Shown piece by piece: positions 23,795 to 38,700 of a DNA stretch of 64,000 nucleotides. The stretch is from Dysidea avara. Its lineage: Eukaryota > Porifera > Demospongiae > Dictyoceratida > Dysideidae. Numbering within the stretch: the stretch's first letter is position 1; every line of letters begins with the position of its first letter. The position numbers and the translations under genes are program-made. The notes under the pieces were generated by a model. The model made no database searches, was not told the DNA's origin, and was given only the letters and a program-made list of their open reading frames with translations. The DNA lies in assembly GCF_963678975.1 (NCBI RefSeq), contig NC_089273.1:10230614-10294613 (forward strand), in the 5' to 3' direction.

Positions 23795-26700
23795 ATGATT
23801 GTGATCCTAATCCTTGTATGAATGGTGGCAATTGCACTGATGGAGTTGACTCTTTCACATGTAATTGTTCAAATGGATTTACTGGAGATACTTGTGAAAC
23901 TAACATAGATGATTGTGATCCTAATCCTTGTATGAACGGTGCTAATTGCACTGATGGAGTTGACTCTTTCACATGTAATTGTTCGAATGGATTTACTGGA
24001 GATACTTGTGAAACTAACATAGATGATTGTGATCCTAATCCTTGTATGAATGGTGGTAATTGCACTGATGAAGTTGACTCTTTCACATGTAATTGTTCAA
24101 ATGGATTTACTGGAGATACTTGTGAAACTAACATAGATGATTGTGATCCTAATCCTTGTATGAATGGTGGTAATTGCACTGATGAAGTTGACTCTTTCAC
24201 ATGTAATTGTTCAAATGGATTTACTGGAGATACTTGTGAAACTAACATAGATGATTGTGATCCTAATCCTTGTATGAATGGTGGTAATTGCACTGATGAA
24301 GTTGACTCTTTCACATGTAATTGTTCAAATGGATTTACTGGAGATACTTGTGAAACTAACATAGATGATTGTGATCCTAATCCTTGTATGAATGGTGGTA
24401 ATTGCACTGATGAAGTTGACTCTTTCACATGTAATTGTTCAAATGGATTTAATGGAGATACTTGTGAAACTAACATAGATGATTGTGATCCTAATCCTTG
24501 TATGAATGGTGGTAATTGCACTGATGAAGTTGACTCTTTCACATGTAATTGTTCAGATGGATTTACTGGAGATACTTGTGAAACTAACATAGATGAATGT
24601 GATACTAATCCTTGTTTTAATGGTGGTAATTGCACTGATGGAGTTAACTCTTTCACATGTAATTGTTCAAATGGATTTACTGGCAAAAGCTGTGAAATTA
24701 ACATAGACGATTGTGATCCTAATCCTTGTATGAATGGTGGTAAATGCACTGATGGAGTTGACTCTTCCAGATGTAATTGTTCAAATGGATTTACTGGAGA
24801 TACTTGTGAAATTAACATAGATGATTGTGATCCTAATCCTTGTATGAATGGTGGTAATTGCACAGATGGAGTTGACTCTTTCACATGTCATTGTTCAAAT
24901 GGATTTACTGGCAAAAGCTGTGAAATTAACATAGACGATTGTGATCCTAATCCTTGTTTTAATGGTGATAATTGCACTGATGGAGTTGAGTCTTTCATAT
25001 GTAATTGTTCAAATGGATTTACTGGAGATACTTGTGAAACTAACATAGATGAATGTGATCCTAATCCTTGTATGAATGGTGGTAATTGCACTGATGGAGT
25101 TGACTCTTTCACATGTAATTGTTCAAATGGATTTACTAGCAAAAGCTGTGAAATTAACATAGACGATTGTGATCCTAATCCTTGTTTTAATGGTGGTAAT
25201 TGCACTGATGGAGTTGAGTCTTTCATATGTAATTGTTCAAATGGATTTACTGGAGATACTTGTGAAACTAACATAGATGATTGTGATCCTAATCCTTGTT
25301 TTAATGGTGGTAATTGCACTGATGGAGTTGACTCTTTCAAATGTAATTGTTCAAATGGATTTACTGGAGATACTTGTGAAACTAACATAGATGATTGTGA
25401 TCCCACTCCTTGTATGAATGGTGGTAATTGCACTGATGAAGTTGACTCTTTCACATGTAATTGTTCAAATGGATTTACTGGAGATACTTGTGAAACTAAC
25501 ATAGATGATTGTGATCCTAATCCTTGTATGAATGGTGGTAATTGCACTGATGGAGTTGACTCTTTCACATGTAATTGTTCAAATGGATTTACTGGCAAAA
25601 GCTGTGAAATTAACATAGACGATTGTGATCCTAATCCTTGTTTTAATAGTGGAAAATGCACTGATGGAGTTAATTCTTTCACATGTAATTGTTCAAATGG
25701 ATTTACTGGCAAAAGCTGTGAAATTAACATAGACGATTGTGATCCTAATCCTTGTATGAATGGTGGTAATTGTACTGATGGAGTTGACTCTTTCACATGT
25801 AATTGTTCAAATGAATTTACTGGAGATACTTGTGAAACTAACATAGATGATTGTGATCCTAATCCTTGTATTAATGGTGGTAATTGCACTGATGGAGTTG
25901 ACTCTTTCACATGTAATTGTTCAAATGGATTTACTGGAGATATTTGTGAAACTAACATAGATGAATGTGATCCTAATCCTTGTTTTAATGGGGGTAATTG
26001 TACTGATGGAGTTGACTCTTTCACATGTAATTGCTCAAATGGATTTACTGGAGATATTTGTGAAACTAACATAGATGATTGTGATCCCAATCCTTGTATG
26101 AATGGTGGTAATTGCACAGATGGAGTTGACTCTTTCACATGTCATTGTTCAAATGGATTTACTGGCAAAAGCTGTGAAATTAACATAGACGATTGTGATC
26201 CTAATCCTTGTTTTAATGGTGATAATTGCACTGATGGAGTTGAGTCTTTCATATGTAATTGTTCAAATGGATTTACTGGAGATACTTGTGAAACTAACAT
26301 AGATGAATGTGATCCGAATCCTTGTTTTAATGGTGGTAATTGCACTGATGAAGTTGACTCTTTCACATGTAATTGTTCAAATGGATTTACTGGAGATATT
26401 TGTGAAACTAACATAGATGAATGTGATCCTAATCCTTGTTTTAATGGGGGTAATTGTACTGATGGAGTTGACTCTTTCACATGTAATTGCTCAAATGGAT
26501 TTACTGGAGATACTTGTGAAACTAACATAGATGATTGTGATCCCAATCCTTGTATGAATGGTGGTAATTGCACTGATGAAGTTGACTCTTTCACATGTAA
26601 TTGTTCAAATGGATTTACTGGAGATACTTGTGAAACTAACATAGATGAATGTTATCCTAATCCTTGTTTAAATGGGGGTAATTGTACTGATGGAGTTGAC

Positions 26701-29700
26701 TCTTTCACATGTAATTGTTCGAATGGATTTACTGGAGATACTTGTGAAACTAACATAGATGATTGTGATCCTAATCCTTGTATGAATGGTGGTAATTGCA
26801 CTGATGAAGTTGACTCTTTCACATGTAATTGTTCAAATGGATTTACTGGAGATACTTGTGAAACTAACATAGATGATTGTGATCCTAATCCTTGTTTTAA
26901 TGGTGGTAATTGCACTGATGAAGTTGACTCTTTCACATGTAATTGTTCAAATGGATTTACTGGAGATACTTGTGAAACTAACATAGATGATTGTGATCCC
27001 AATCCTTGTTTTAATGGGGGTAATTGTGCTGATAAAGTTGACTCTTTCACATGTAATTGTTCAAATGGATTTACTGGAGATACTTGTGAAACTAACATAG
27101 ATGAATGTTATCCTAATCCTTGTTTTAATGGGGGTAATTGTACTGATGGAGTTGACTCTTTCACATGTAATTGTTCGAATGGATTTACTGGAGATACTTG
27201 TGAAACTAACATAGATGATTGTGATCCTAATCCTTGTATGAATGGTGGTAATTGCACTGATGAAGTTGACTCTTTCACATGTAATTGTTCAAATGGATTT
27301 ACTGGAGATACTTGTGAAACTAACATAGATGATTGTGATCCCAATCCTTGTATGAATGGTGGTAATTGCACTGATGAAGTTGACTCTTTCACATGTAATT
27401 GTTCAAATGGATTTACTGGACATACTTGTGAAACTAACATAGATGAATGTTATCCTAATCCTTGTTTTAATGGGGGTAATTGTACTGATGGAGTTGACTC
27501 TTTCACATGTAATTGTTCGAATGGATTTACTGGAGATACTTGTGAAACTAACATAGATGATTGTGATCCTAATCCTTGTATGAATGGTGGTAATTGCACT
27601 GATGGAGTTGACTCTTTCACATGTAAGTGTTCAAATGGATTTACTGGAGATACTTGTGAAACTAACATAGATGAATGTGATCCGAATCCTTGTTTTAATG
27701 GTGGTAATTGCACTGATGAAGTTGACTCTTTCACATGTAATTGTTCAAATGGATTTACTGGAGATACTTGTGAAACTAACATAGATGAATGTGATCCTAA
27801 TCCTTGTTTTAACGGTGGTAATTGCACTGATGAAGTTGACTCTTTCACATGTAATTGTTCAAATGGATTTACTGGAGATACTTGTGAAACTAACATAGAT
27901 GATTGTGATCCTAATCCTTGTATTAATGGTGGTAATTGCACTGATGGAGTTGACTCTTTCACATGTAATTGTTCAAATGGATTTACTGGAGATATTTGTG
28001 AAACTAACATAGATGAATGTGATCCTAATCCTTGTTTTAATGGGAATAATTGTACTGATGGAGTTGACTCTTTCACATGTAATTGCTCAAATGGATTTAC
28101 TGGAGATACTTGTGAAACTAACATAGATGATTGTGATCCCAATCCTTGTATGAATGGTGGTAATTGCACTGATGAAGTTGACTCTTTCACATGTAATTGT
28201 TCAAATGGATTTACTGGAGATACTTGTGAAACTAACATAGATGAATGTTATCCTAATCCTTGTTTTAATGGGGGTAATTGTACTGATGGAGTTGACTCTT
28301 TCACATGTAATTGTTCGAATGGATTTACTGGAGATACTTGTGAAACTAACATAGATGATTGTGATCCTAATCCTTGTATGAATGGTGGTAATTGCACTGA
28401 TGAAGTTGACTCTTTCACATGTAATTGTTCAAATGGATTTACTGGAGATACTTGTGAAACTAACATAGATGATTGTGATCCCAATCCTTGTATGAATGGT
28501 GGTAATTGCACTGATGAAGTTGACTCTTTCACATGTAATTGTTCAAATGGATTTACTGGACATACTTGTGAAACTAACATAGATGAATGTTATCCTAATC
28601 CTTGTTTTAATGGGGGTAATTGTACTGATGGAGTTGACTCTTTCACATGTAATTGTTCGAATGGATTTACTGGAGATACTTGTGAAACTAACATAGATGA
28701 TTGTGATCCTAATCCTTGTATGAATGGTGGTAATTGCACTGATGGAGTTGACTCTTTCACATGTAAGTGTTCAAATGGATTTACTGGAGATACTTGTGAA
28801 ACTAACATAGATGAATGTGATCCGAATCCTTGTTTTAATGGTGGTAATTGCACTGATGAAGTTGACTCTTTCACATGTAATTGTTCAAATGGATTTACTG
28901 GAGATATTTGTGAAACTAACATAGATGAATGTTATCCTAATCCTTGTTTTAATGGGGGTAATTGTACTGATGGAGTTGATTCTTTCACATGTAATTGTTC
29001 GAATGGATTTACTGGAGATACTTGTGAAACTAACATAGATGATTGTGATCCAAATCCTTGTTTTAATGGTGGTAATTGCACTGATGGAGTTGACTCTTTC
29101 ACATGTAATTGTTCAAATGGATTTACTGGAGATACTTGTGAAACTAACATAGATGATTGTGATCCCAATCCTTGTATGAATGGTGGTAATTGCACTGATG
29201 AAGTTGACTCTTTCACATGTAATTGTTCAAATGGATTTACTGGAGATACTTGTGAAACTAACATAGATGAATGTGATCCTAATCCTTGTTTTAATGGTGG
29301 TAATTGCACTGATGAAGTTGACTCTTTCACATGTAATTGTTCAAATGGATTTACTGGAGATACTTGTGAAACTAACATAGATGATTGTGATCCCAATCCT
29401 TGTATGAATGGTGGTAATTGCACTGATGAAGTTGACTCTTTCACATGTAATTGTTCAAATGGATTTACTGGACATACTTGTGAAACTAACATAGATGAAT
29501 GTGATCCTAATCCTTGTTTTAATGGGGGTAATTGTACTGATGGAGTTGACTCTTTCACATGTAATTGTTCGAATGGATTTACTGGAGATACTTGTGAAAC
29601 TAACATAGATGATTGTGATCCTAATCCTTGTATGAATGGTGGTAATTGCACTGATGAAGTTGACTCTTCCACATGTAATTGTTCAAATGGATTTACTGGA

Positions 29701-32700
29701 GATACTTGTGAAACTAACATAGATGATTGTGATCCTAATCCTTGTTTTAATAGTGGAAAATGCACTGATGGAGTTAACTGTTTCACATGTAATTGTTCAA
29801 ATGGATTTACTGGCAAAATCTGCGAAATTAACATAGACGATTGTGATCCTAATCCTTGTATGAATGGTGGTAAATGCACTGATGGAGTTAACTCTTTCAC
29901 ATGTAATTGTTCAAATGGATTTACTGGAGATACTTGTGAAACTAACATAGATGATTGTGATCCCAATCCTTGTATGAATGGTGGTAATTGCACTGATGAA
30001 GTTGACTCTTTCACATGTAATTGTTCAAATGGATTTACTGGAGATACTTGTGAAACTAACATAGATGATTGTGATCCCAATCCTTGTATGAATGGTGGTA
30101 ATTGCACTGATGAAGTTGACTCTTTCACATGTAATTGTTCAAATGGATTTACTGGACATACTTGTGAAACTAACATAGATGAATGTTATCCTAATCCTTG
30201 TTTTAATGGGGGTAATTGTACTGATGGAGTTGACTCTTTCACATGTAATTGTTCGAATGGATTTACTGGAGATACTTGTGAAACTAACATAGATGATTGT
30301 GATCCAAATCCTTGTTTTAATGGTGGTAATTGCACTGATGGAGTTGACTCTTTCACATGTAATTGTTCAAATGGATTTACTGGAGATACTTGTGAAACTA
30401 ACATAGATGATTGTGATCCCAATCCTTGTATGAATGGTGGTAATTGCACTGATGAAGTTGACTCTTTCACATGTAATTGTTCAAATGGATTTACTGGAGA
30501 TACTTGTGAAACTAACATAGATGAATGTGATCCTAATCCTTGTTTTAATGGTGGTAATTGCACTGATGAAGTTGACTCTTTCACATGTAATTGTTCAAAT
30601 GGATTTACTGGAGATACTTGTGAAACTAACATAGATGATTGTGATCCCAATCCTTGTATGAATGGTGGTAATTGCACTGATGAAGTTGACTCTTTCACAT
30701 GTAATTGTTCAAATGGATTTACTGGACATACTTGTGAAACTAACATAGATGAATGTGATCCTAATCCTTGTTTTAATGGGGGTAATTGTACTGATGGAGT
30801 TGACTCTTTCACATGTAATTGTTCGAATGGATTTACTGGAGATACTTGTGAAACTAACATAGATGATTGTGATCCTAATCCTTGTATGAATGGTGGTAAT
30901 TGCACTGATGAAGTTGACTCTTCCACATGTAATTGTTCAAATGGATTTACTGGAGATACTTGTGAAACTAACATAGATGATTGTGATCCTAATCCTTGTT
31001 TTAATAGTGGAAAATGCACTGATGGAGTTAACTGTTTCACATGTAATTGTTCAAATGGATTTACTGGCAAAATCTGCGAAATTAACATAGACGATTGTGA
31101 TCCTAATCCTTGTATGAATGGTGGTAAATGCACTGATGGAGTTACCTCTTTCACATGTAATTGTTCAAATGGATTTACTGGAGATACTTGTGAAACTAAC
31201 ATAGATGATTGTGATCCCAATCCTTGTATGAATGGTGGTAATTGCACTGATGAAGTTGACTCTTTCACATGTAATTGTTCAAATGGATTTACTGGACATA
31301 CTTGTGAAACTAACATAGATGAATGTGATCCTAATCCTTGTTTTAATGGGGGTAATTGTACTGATGGAGTTGACTCTTTCACATGTAATTGTTCGAATGG
31401 ATTTACTGGAGATACTTGTGAAACTAACATAGATGATTGTGATCCTAATCCTTGTATGAATGGTGGTAATTGCACTGATGAAGTTGACTCTTCCACATGT
31501 AATTGTTCAAATGGATTTACTGGAGATACTTGTGAAACTAACATAGATGATTGTGATCCTAATCCTTGTTTTAATAGTGGAAAATGCACTGATGGAGTTA
31601 ACTCTTTCACATGTAATTGTTCAAATGGATTTACTGGCAAAATCTGCGAAATTAACATAGACGATTGTGATCCTAATCCTTGTATGAATGGTGGTAAATG
31701 CACTGATGGAGTTAACTCTTTCACATGTAATTGTTCAAATGGATTTACTGGAGATACTTGTGAAATTAACATAGATGATTGTGATCCTAATCCTTGTATG
31801 AATGGTGGTAATTGCACTGATGGAGCTGACTCTTTCACATGTCATTGTTCAAATGGATTTACTGGCAAAAGCTGTGAAATTAACATAGACGATTGTGATC
31901 CTAATCCTTGTTTTAATAGTGGAAAATGCACTGATGGAGTTAATTCTTTCACATGTAATTGTTCAAATGGATTTACTGGCAAAAGCTGTGAAATTAACAT
32001 AGACGATTGTGATCCTAATCCTTGTATGAATGGTGGTAATTGTACTGATGGAGTTGACTCTTTCACATGTAATTGTTCGAATGGATTTACTGGAGATACT
32101 TGTGAAACTAACATAGATGATTGTGATCCCAATCCTTGTATGAATGGTGGTAATTGCACTGATGAAGTTGACTCTTTCACATGTAATTGTTCAAATGGAT
32201 TTACTGGAGATACTTGTGAAACTAACATAGATGAATGTGATCCTAATTCTTGTTTTAATGGTGGTAATTGCACTGATGAAGTTGACTCTTTCACATGTAA
32301 TTGTTCAAATGGATTTACTGGAGATACTTGTGAAACTAACATAGATGATTGTGATCCTAATCCTTGTATTAATGGTGGTAATTGCACTGATGGAGTTGAC
32401 TCTTTCACATGTAATTGTTCAAATGGATTTACTGGAGATATTTGTGAAACTAACATAGATGAATGTGATCCTAATCCTTGTTTTAATGGGGGTAATTGTA
32501 CTGATGGAGTTGACTCTTTCACATGTAATTGTTCGAATGGATTTACTGGAGATACTTGTGAAACTAACATAGATGATTGTGATCCTAATCCTTGTATGAA
32601 TGGTGGTAATTGCACTGATGAAGTTGACTCTTTCACATGTAATTGTTCAAATGGATTTACGGGAGATACTTGTGAAACTAACATAGATGATTGTGATCCT

Positions 32701-35700
32701 AATCCTTGTTTTAATGGTGGTAATTGCACTGATGAAGTTGACTCTTTCACATGTAATTGTTCAAATGGATTTAATGGAGATACTTGTGAAACTAACATAG
32801 ATGATTGTGATCCCAATCCTTGTATGAATCGTGGTAATTGCACTGATGAAGTTGACTCTTTCACATGTAATTGTTCAAATGGATTTACTGGAGATACTTG
32901 TGAAACTAACATAGATGAATGTTATCCTAATCCTTGTTTTAATGGGGGTAATTGTACTGATGGAGTTGACTCTTTCACATGTAATTGTTCGAATGGATTT
33001 ACTGGAGATACTTGTGAAACTAACATAGATGATTGTGATCCAAATCCTTGTTTTAATGGTGGTAATTGCACTGATGGAGTTGACTCTTTCACATGTAATT
33101 GTTCAAATGGATTTACTGGAGATACTTGTGAAACTAACATAGATGATTGTGATCCCAATCCTTGTTTTAATGGGGGTAATTGTACTGATAAAGTTGACTC
33201 TTTCACATGTAATTGTTCAAATGGATTTACTGGAGATACTTGTGAAACTAACATAGATGAATGTGATCCTAATCCTTGTTTTAATGGTGGTAATTGCACT
33301 GATGAAGTTGACTCTTTCACATGTAATTGTTCAAATGGATTTACTGGAGATACTTGTGAAACTAACATAGATGAATGTGATCCTAATCCTTGTTTTAATG
33401 GTGGTAATTGCACTGATGAAGTTGACTCTTTCACATGTAATTGTTCAAATGGATTTACTGGAGATACTTGTGAAACTAACATAGATGATTGTGATCCCAA
33501 TCCTTGTATGAATGGTGGTAATTGCACTGATGAAGTTGACTCTTTCACATGTAATTGTTCAAATGGATTTACTGGAGATACTTGTGAAACTAACATAGAT
33601 GAATGTGATCCTAATCCTTGTTTTAATGGTGGTAATTGCACTGATGAAGTTGACTCTTTCACATGTAATTGTTCAAATGGATTTACTGGCAAAAGCTGTG
33701 AAGTTAACATAGACGATTGTGATCCTAATCCTTGTTTTAATAGTGGAAAATGCACTGATGGAGTTAACTCTTTCACATGTAATTGTTCAAATGGATTTAC
33801 TGGCAAAATCTGCGAAATTAACATAGACGATTGTGATCCTAATCCTTGTATGAATGGTGGTAAATGCACTGATGGAGTTAACTCTTTCACATGTAATTGT
33901 TCAAATGGATTTACTGGAGATACTTGTGAAATTAACATAGATGATTGTGATCCTAATCCTTGTATGAATGGTGGTAATTGCACTGATGGAGCTGACTCTT
34001 TCACATGTCATTGTTCAAATGGATTTACTGGCAAAAGCTGTGAAATTAACATAGACGATTGTAATCCTAATCCTTGTTTTAATAGTGGAAAATGCACTGA
34101 TGGAGTTAATTCTTTCACATGTAATTGTTCAAATGGATTTACTGGCAAAAGCTGTGAAATTAACATAGACGATTGTGATCCTAATCCTTGTATGAATGGT
34201 GGTAATTGTACTGATGGAGTTGACTCTTTCACATGTAATTGTTCGAATGGATTTACTGGAGATACTTGTGAAACTAACATAGATGATTGTGATCCCAATC
34301 CTTGTATGAATGGTGGTAATTGCACTGATGAAGTTGACTCTTTCACATGTAATTGTTCAAATGGATTTACTGGAGATACTTGTGAAACTAACATAGATGA
34401 ATGTGATCCTAATCCTTGTTTTAATGGTGGTAATTGCACTGATGAAGTTGACTCTTTCACATGTAATTGTTCAAATGGATTTACTGGAGATACTTGTGAA
34501 ACTAACATAGATGATTGTGATCCTAATCCTTGTATTAATGGTGGTAATTGCACTGATGGAGTTGACTCTTTCACATGTAATTGTTCAAATGGATTTACTG
34601 GAGATATTTGTGAAACTAACATAGATGAATGTGATCCTAATCCTTGTTTTAATGGGGGTAATTGTACTGATGGAGTTGACTCTTTCACATGTAATTGTTC
34701 GAATGGATTTACTGGAGATACTTGTGAAACTAACATAGATGATTGTGATCCTAATCCTTGTATGAATGGTGGTAATTGCACTGATGAAGTTGACTCTTTC
34801 ACATGTAATTGCTCAAATGGATTTACTGGAGATACTTGTGAAACTAACATAGATGATTGTGATCCCAATCCTTGTATGAATGGTGGTAATTGCACTGATG
34901 AAGTTGACTCTTTCACATGTAATTGTTCGAATGGATTTACTGGAGATACTTGTGAAACTAACATAGATGATTGTGATCCTAATCCTTGTTTTAATGGGGG
35001 TAATTGTACTGATGGAGTTGACTCTTTCACATGTAATTGCTCAAATGGATTTACTGGAGATACTTGTGAAACTAACATAGATGATTGTGATCCCAATCCT
35101 TGTATGAATGGTGGTAATTGCACTGATGAAGTTGACTCTTTCACATGTAATTGTTCAAATGGATTTACTGGAGATACTTGTGAAACTAACATAGATGAAT
35201 GTTATCCTAATCCTTGTTTAAATGGGGGTAATTGTACTGATGGAGTTGACTCTTTCACATGTAATTGTTCGAATGGATTTACTGGAGATACTTGTGAAAC
35301 TAACATAGATGATTGTGATCCTAATCCTTGTATGAATGGTGGTAATTGCACTGATGAAGTTGACTCTTTCACATGTAATTGTTCAAATGGATTTACTGGA
35401 GATACTTGTGAAACTAACATAGATGATTGTGATCCTAATCCTTGTTTTAATGGTGGTAATTGCACTGATGAAGTTGACTCTTTCACATGTAATTGTTCAA
35501 ATGGATTTACTGGAGATACTTGTGAAACTAACATAGATGATTGTGATCCCAATCCTTGTTTTAATGGGGGTAATTGTACTGATAAAGTTGACTCTTTCAC
35601 ATGTAATTGTTCAAATGGATTTACTGGAGATACTTGTGAAACTAACATAGATGAATGTTATCCTAATCCTTGTTTTAATGGGGGTAATTGTACTGATGGA

Positions 35701-38700
35701 GTTGACTCTTTCACATGTAATTGTTCGAATGGATTTACTGGAGATACTTGTGAAACTAACATAGATGATTGTGATCCTAATCCTTGTATGAATGGTGGTA
35801 ATTGCACTGATGAAGTTGACTCTTTCACATGTAATTGTTCAAATGGATTTACGGGAGATACTTGTGAAACTAACATAGATGATTGTGATCCTAATCCTTG
35901 TTTTAATGGTGGTAATTGCACTGATGAAGTTGACTCTTTCACATGTAATTGTTCGAATGGATTTACTGGAGATACTTGTGAAACTAACATAGATGATTGT
36001 GATCCAAATCCTTGTTTTAATGGTGGTAATTGCACTGATGGAGTTGACTCTTTCACATGTAATTGTTCGAATGGATTTACTGGAGATACTTGTGAAACTA
36101 ACATAGATGATTGTGATCCCAATCCTTGTATGAATGGTGGTAATTGCACTGATGAAGTTGACTCTTTCACATGTAATTGTTCAAATGGATTTACTGGAGA
36201 TACTTGTGAAACTAACATAGATGAATGTAATCCTAATCCTTGTTTTAATGGGGGTAATTGTACTGATGGAGTTGACTCTTTCACATGTAATTGTTCAAAT
36301 GGATTTACTGGACATACTTGTGAAACTAACATAGATGATTGTGATCCCAATCCTTGTATGAATGGTGGTAATTGCACTGATGAAGTTGACTCTTTCACAT
36401 GTAATTGTTCAAATGGATTTACTGGAGATACTTGTGAAACTAACATAGATGAATGTGATCCTAATCCTTGTTTTAATGGTGGTAATTGCACTAATGAAGT
36501 TGACTCTTTCACATGTAATTGTTCAAATGGATTTACTGGAGATACTTGTGAAACTAACATAGATGATTGTGATCCCAATCGTTGTATGAATGGTGGTAAT
36601 TGCACTGATGAAGTTGACTCTTTCACATGTAATTGTTCAAATGGATTTACTGGACATACTTGTGAAACTAACATAGATGAATGTGATCCTAATCCTTGTT
36701 TTAATGGGGGTAATTGTACTGATGGAGTTGACTCTTTCACATGTAATTGTTCGAATGGATTTACTGGAGATACTTGTGAAACTAACATAGATGATTGTGA
36801 TCCTAATCCTTGTATGAATGGTGGTAATTGCACTGATGGAGTTGACTCTTTCACATGTAATTGTTCAAATGAATTTACGGGCAAAAGCTGTGAAATTAAC
36901 ATAGACGATTGTGATCCTAATCCTTGTTTTAATAGTGGAAAATGCACTGATGGAGATAACTCTTTCACATGTAATTGTTCAAATGGATTTACTGGCAAAA
37001 GCTGTGAAATTAACATAGACGATTGTGATCATAATCCTTGTTTTAATAGTGGAAAATGCACTGATGGAGTTAACTCTTTCACATGTAATTGTTCAAATGG
37101 ATTTACTGGCAAAAGCTGTGAAATTAACATAGACGATTGTGATCCTAATCCTTGTTTTAATGGTGGTAATTGCACCGATGGAGTTGAGTCTTTCATATGT
37201 AATTGTTCAAATGGATTTACTGGAGATACTTGTGAAACTAACATAGATGATTGTGATCCAAATCCTTGTTTTAATGGTGGTAATTGCACTGATGGAGTTG
37301 ACTCTTTCACATGTAATTGTTCAAATGGATTTACTGGAGATACTTGTGAAACTAACATAGATGATTGTGATCCCACTCCTTGTATGAATGGTGATAATTG
37401 CACTGATGAAGTTGACTCTTTCACATGTAATTGTTCAAATGGATTTACTGGACATACTTGTGAAACTAACATAGATGAATGTGATCCTAATCCTTGTTTT
37501 AATGGTGGTAATTGCACTGATGGAGTTGACTCTTTCACATGTAATTGTTCAAATGGATTTACTGGAGATACTTGTGAAACTAACATAGATGATTGTGATC
37601 CTAATCCTTGTATGAATGGTGGTAATTGCACTGATGAAGTTGACTCTTCCAGATGTAATTGTTCAAATGGATTTACTGGAGATACTTGTGAAACTAACAT
37701 AGATGATTGTGATCCTAATCCTTGTATGAATGGTGGTAATTGCACTGATGGAGTTGACTCTTTCACATGTAATTGTTCAAATGGATTTACTGGCAAAAGC
37801 TGTGAAATTAACATAGACGATTGTGATCCTAATCCTTGTTTTAATAGTGGAAAATGCACTGATGGAGTTAACTCTTTCACATGTAATTGTTCAAGTGGAT
37901 TTACTGGCAAAAGCTGTGAAATTAACATAGACGATTGTGATCCTAATCCTTGTTTTAATAGTGGAAAATGCACTGATGGAGTTAACTCTTTCACATGTAA
38001 TTGTTCAAATGGATTTACTGGCAAAAGCTGTGAAATTAACATAGACGATTGTGATCCTAATCCTTGTATGAATGGTGGTAATTGTACTGATGGAGTTGAC
38101 TCTTTCACATGTAATTGTTCGAATGGATTTACTGGAGATACTTGTGAAACTAACATAGATGATTGTGATCCTAATCCTTGTATGAATGGTGGTAATTGCA
38201 CTGATGAAGTTGACTCTTTCACATGTAATTGTTCAAATGGATTTACTGGAGATACTTGTGAAACTAACATAGATGAATGTGATCCTAATCCTTGTTTTAA
38301 TGGTGGTAATTGCACTGATGAAGTTGACTCTTTCACATGTAATTGTTCAAATGGATTTACTGGCAAAAGCTGTGAAATTAACATAGACGATTGTGATCCT
38401 AATCCTTGTTTTAATAGTGGAAAATGCACTGATGGAGTTAACTCTTTCACATGTAATTGTTCAAATGGATTTACTGGAGATACTTGTGAAACTAACATAG
38501 ATGATTGTGATCCCAATCCTTGTATGAATGGTGGTAATTGCACTGATGAAGTTGACTCTTTCACATGTAATTGTTCAAATGGATTTACTGGAGATACTTG
38601 TGAAACTAACATAGATGAATGTAATCCTAATCCTTGTTTTAATGGGGGTAATTGTACTGATGGAGTTGACTCTTTCACATGTAATTGTTCAAATGGATTT

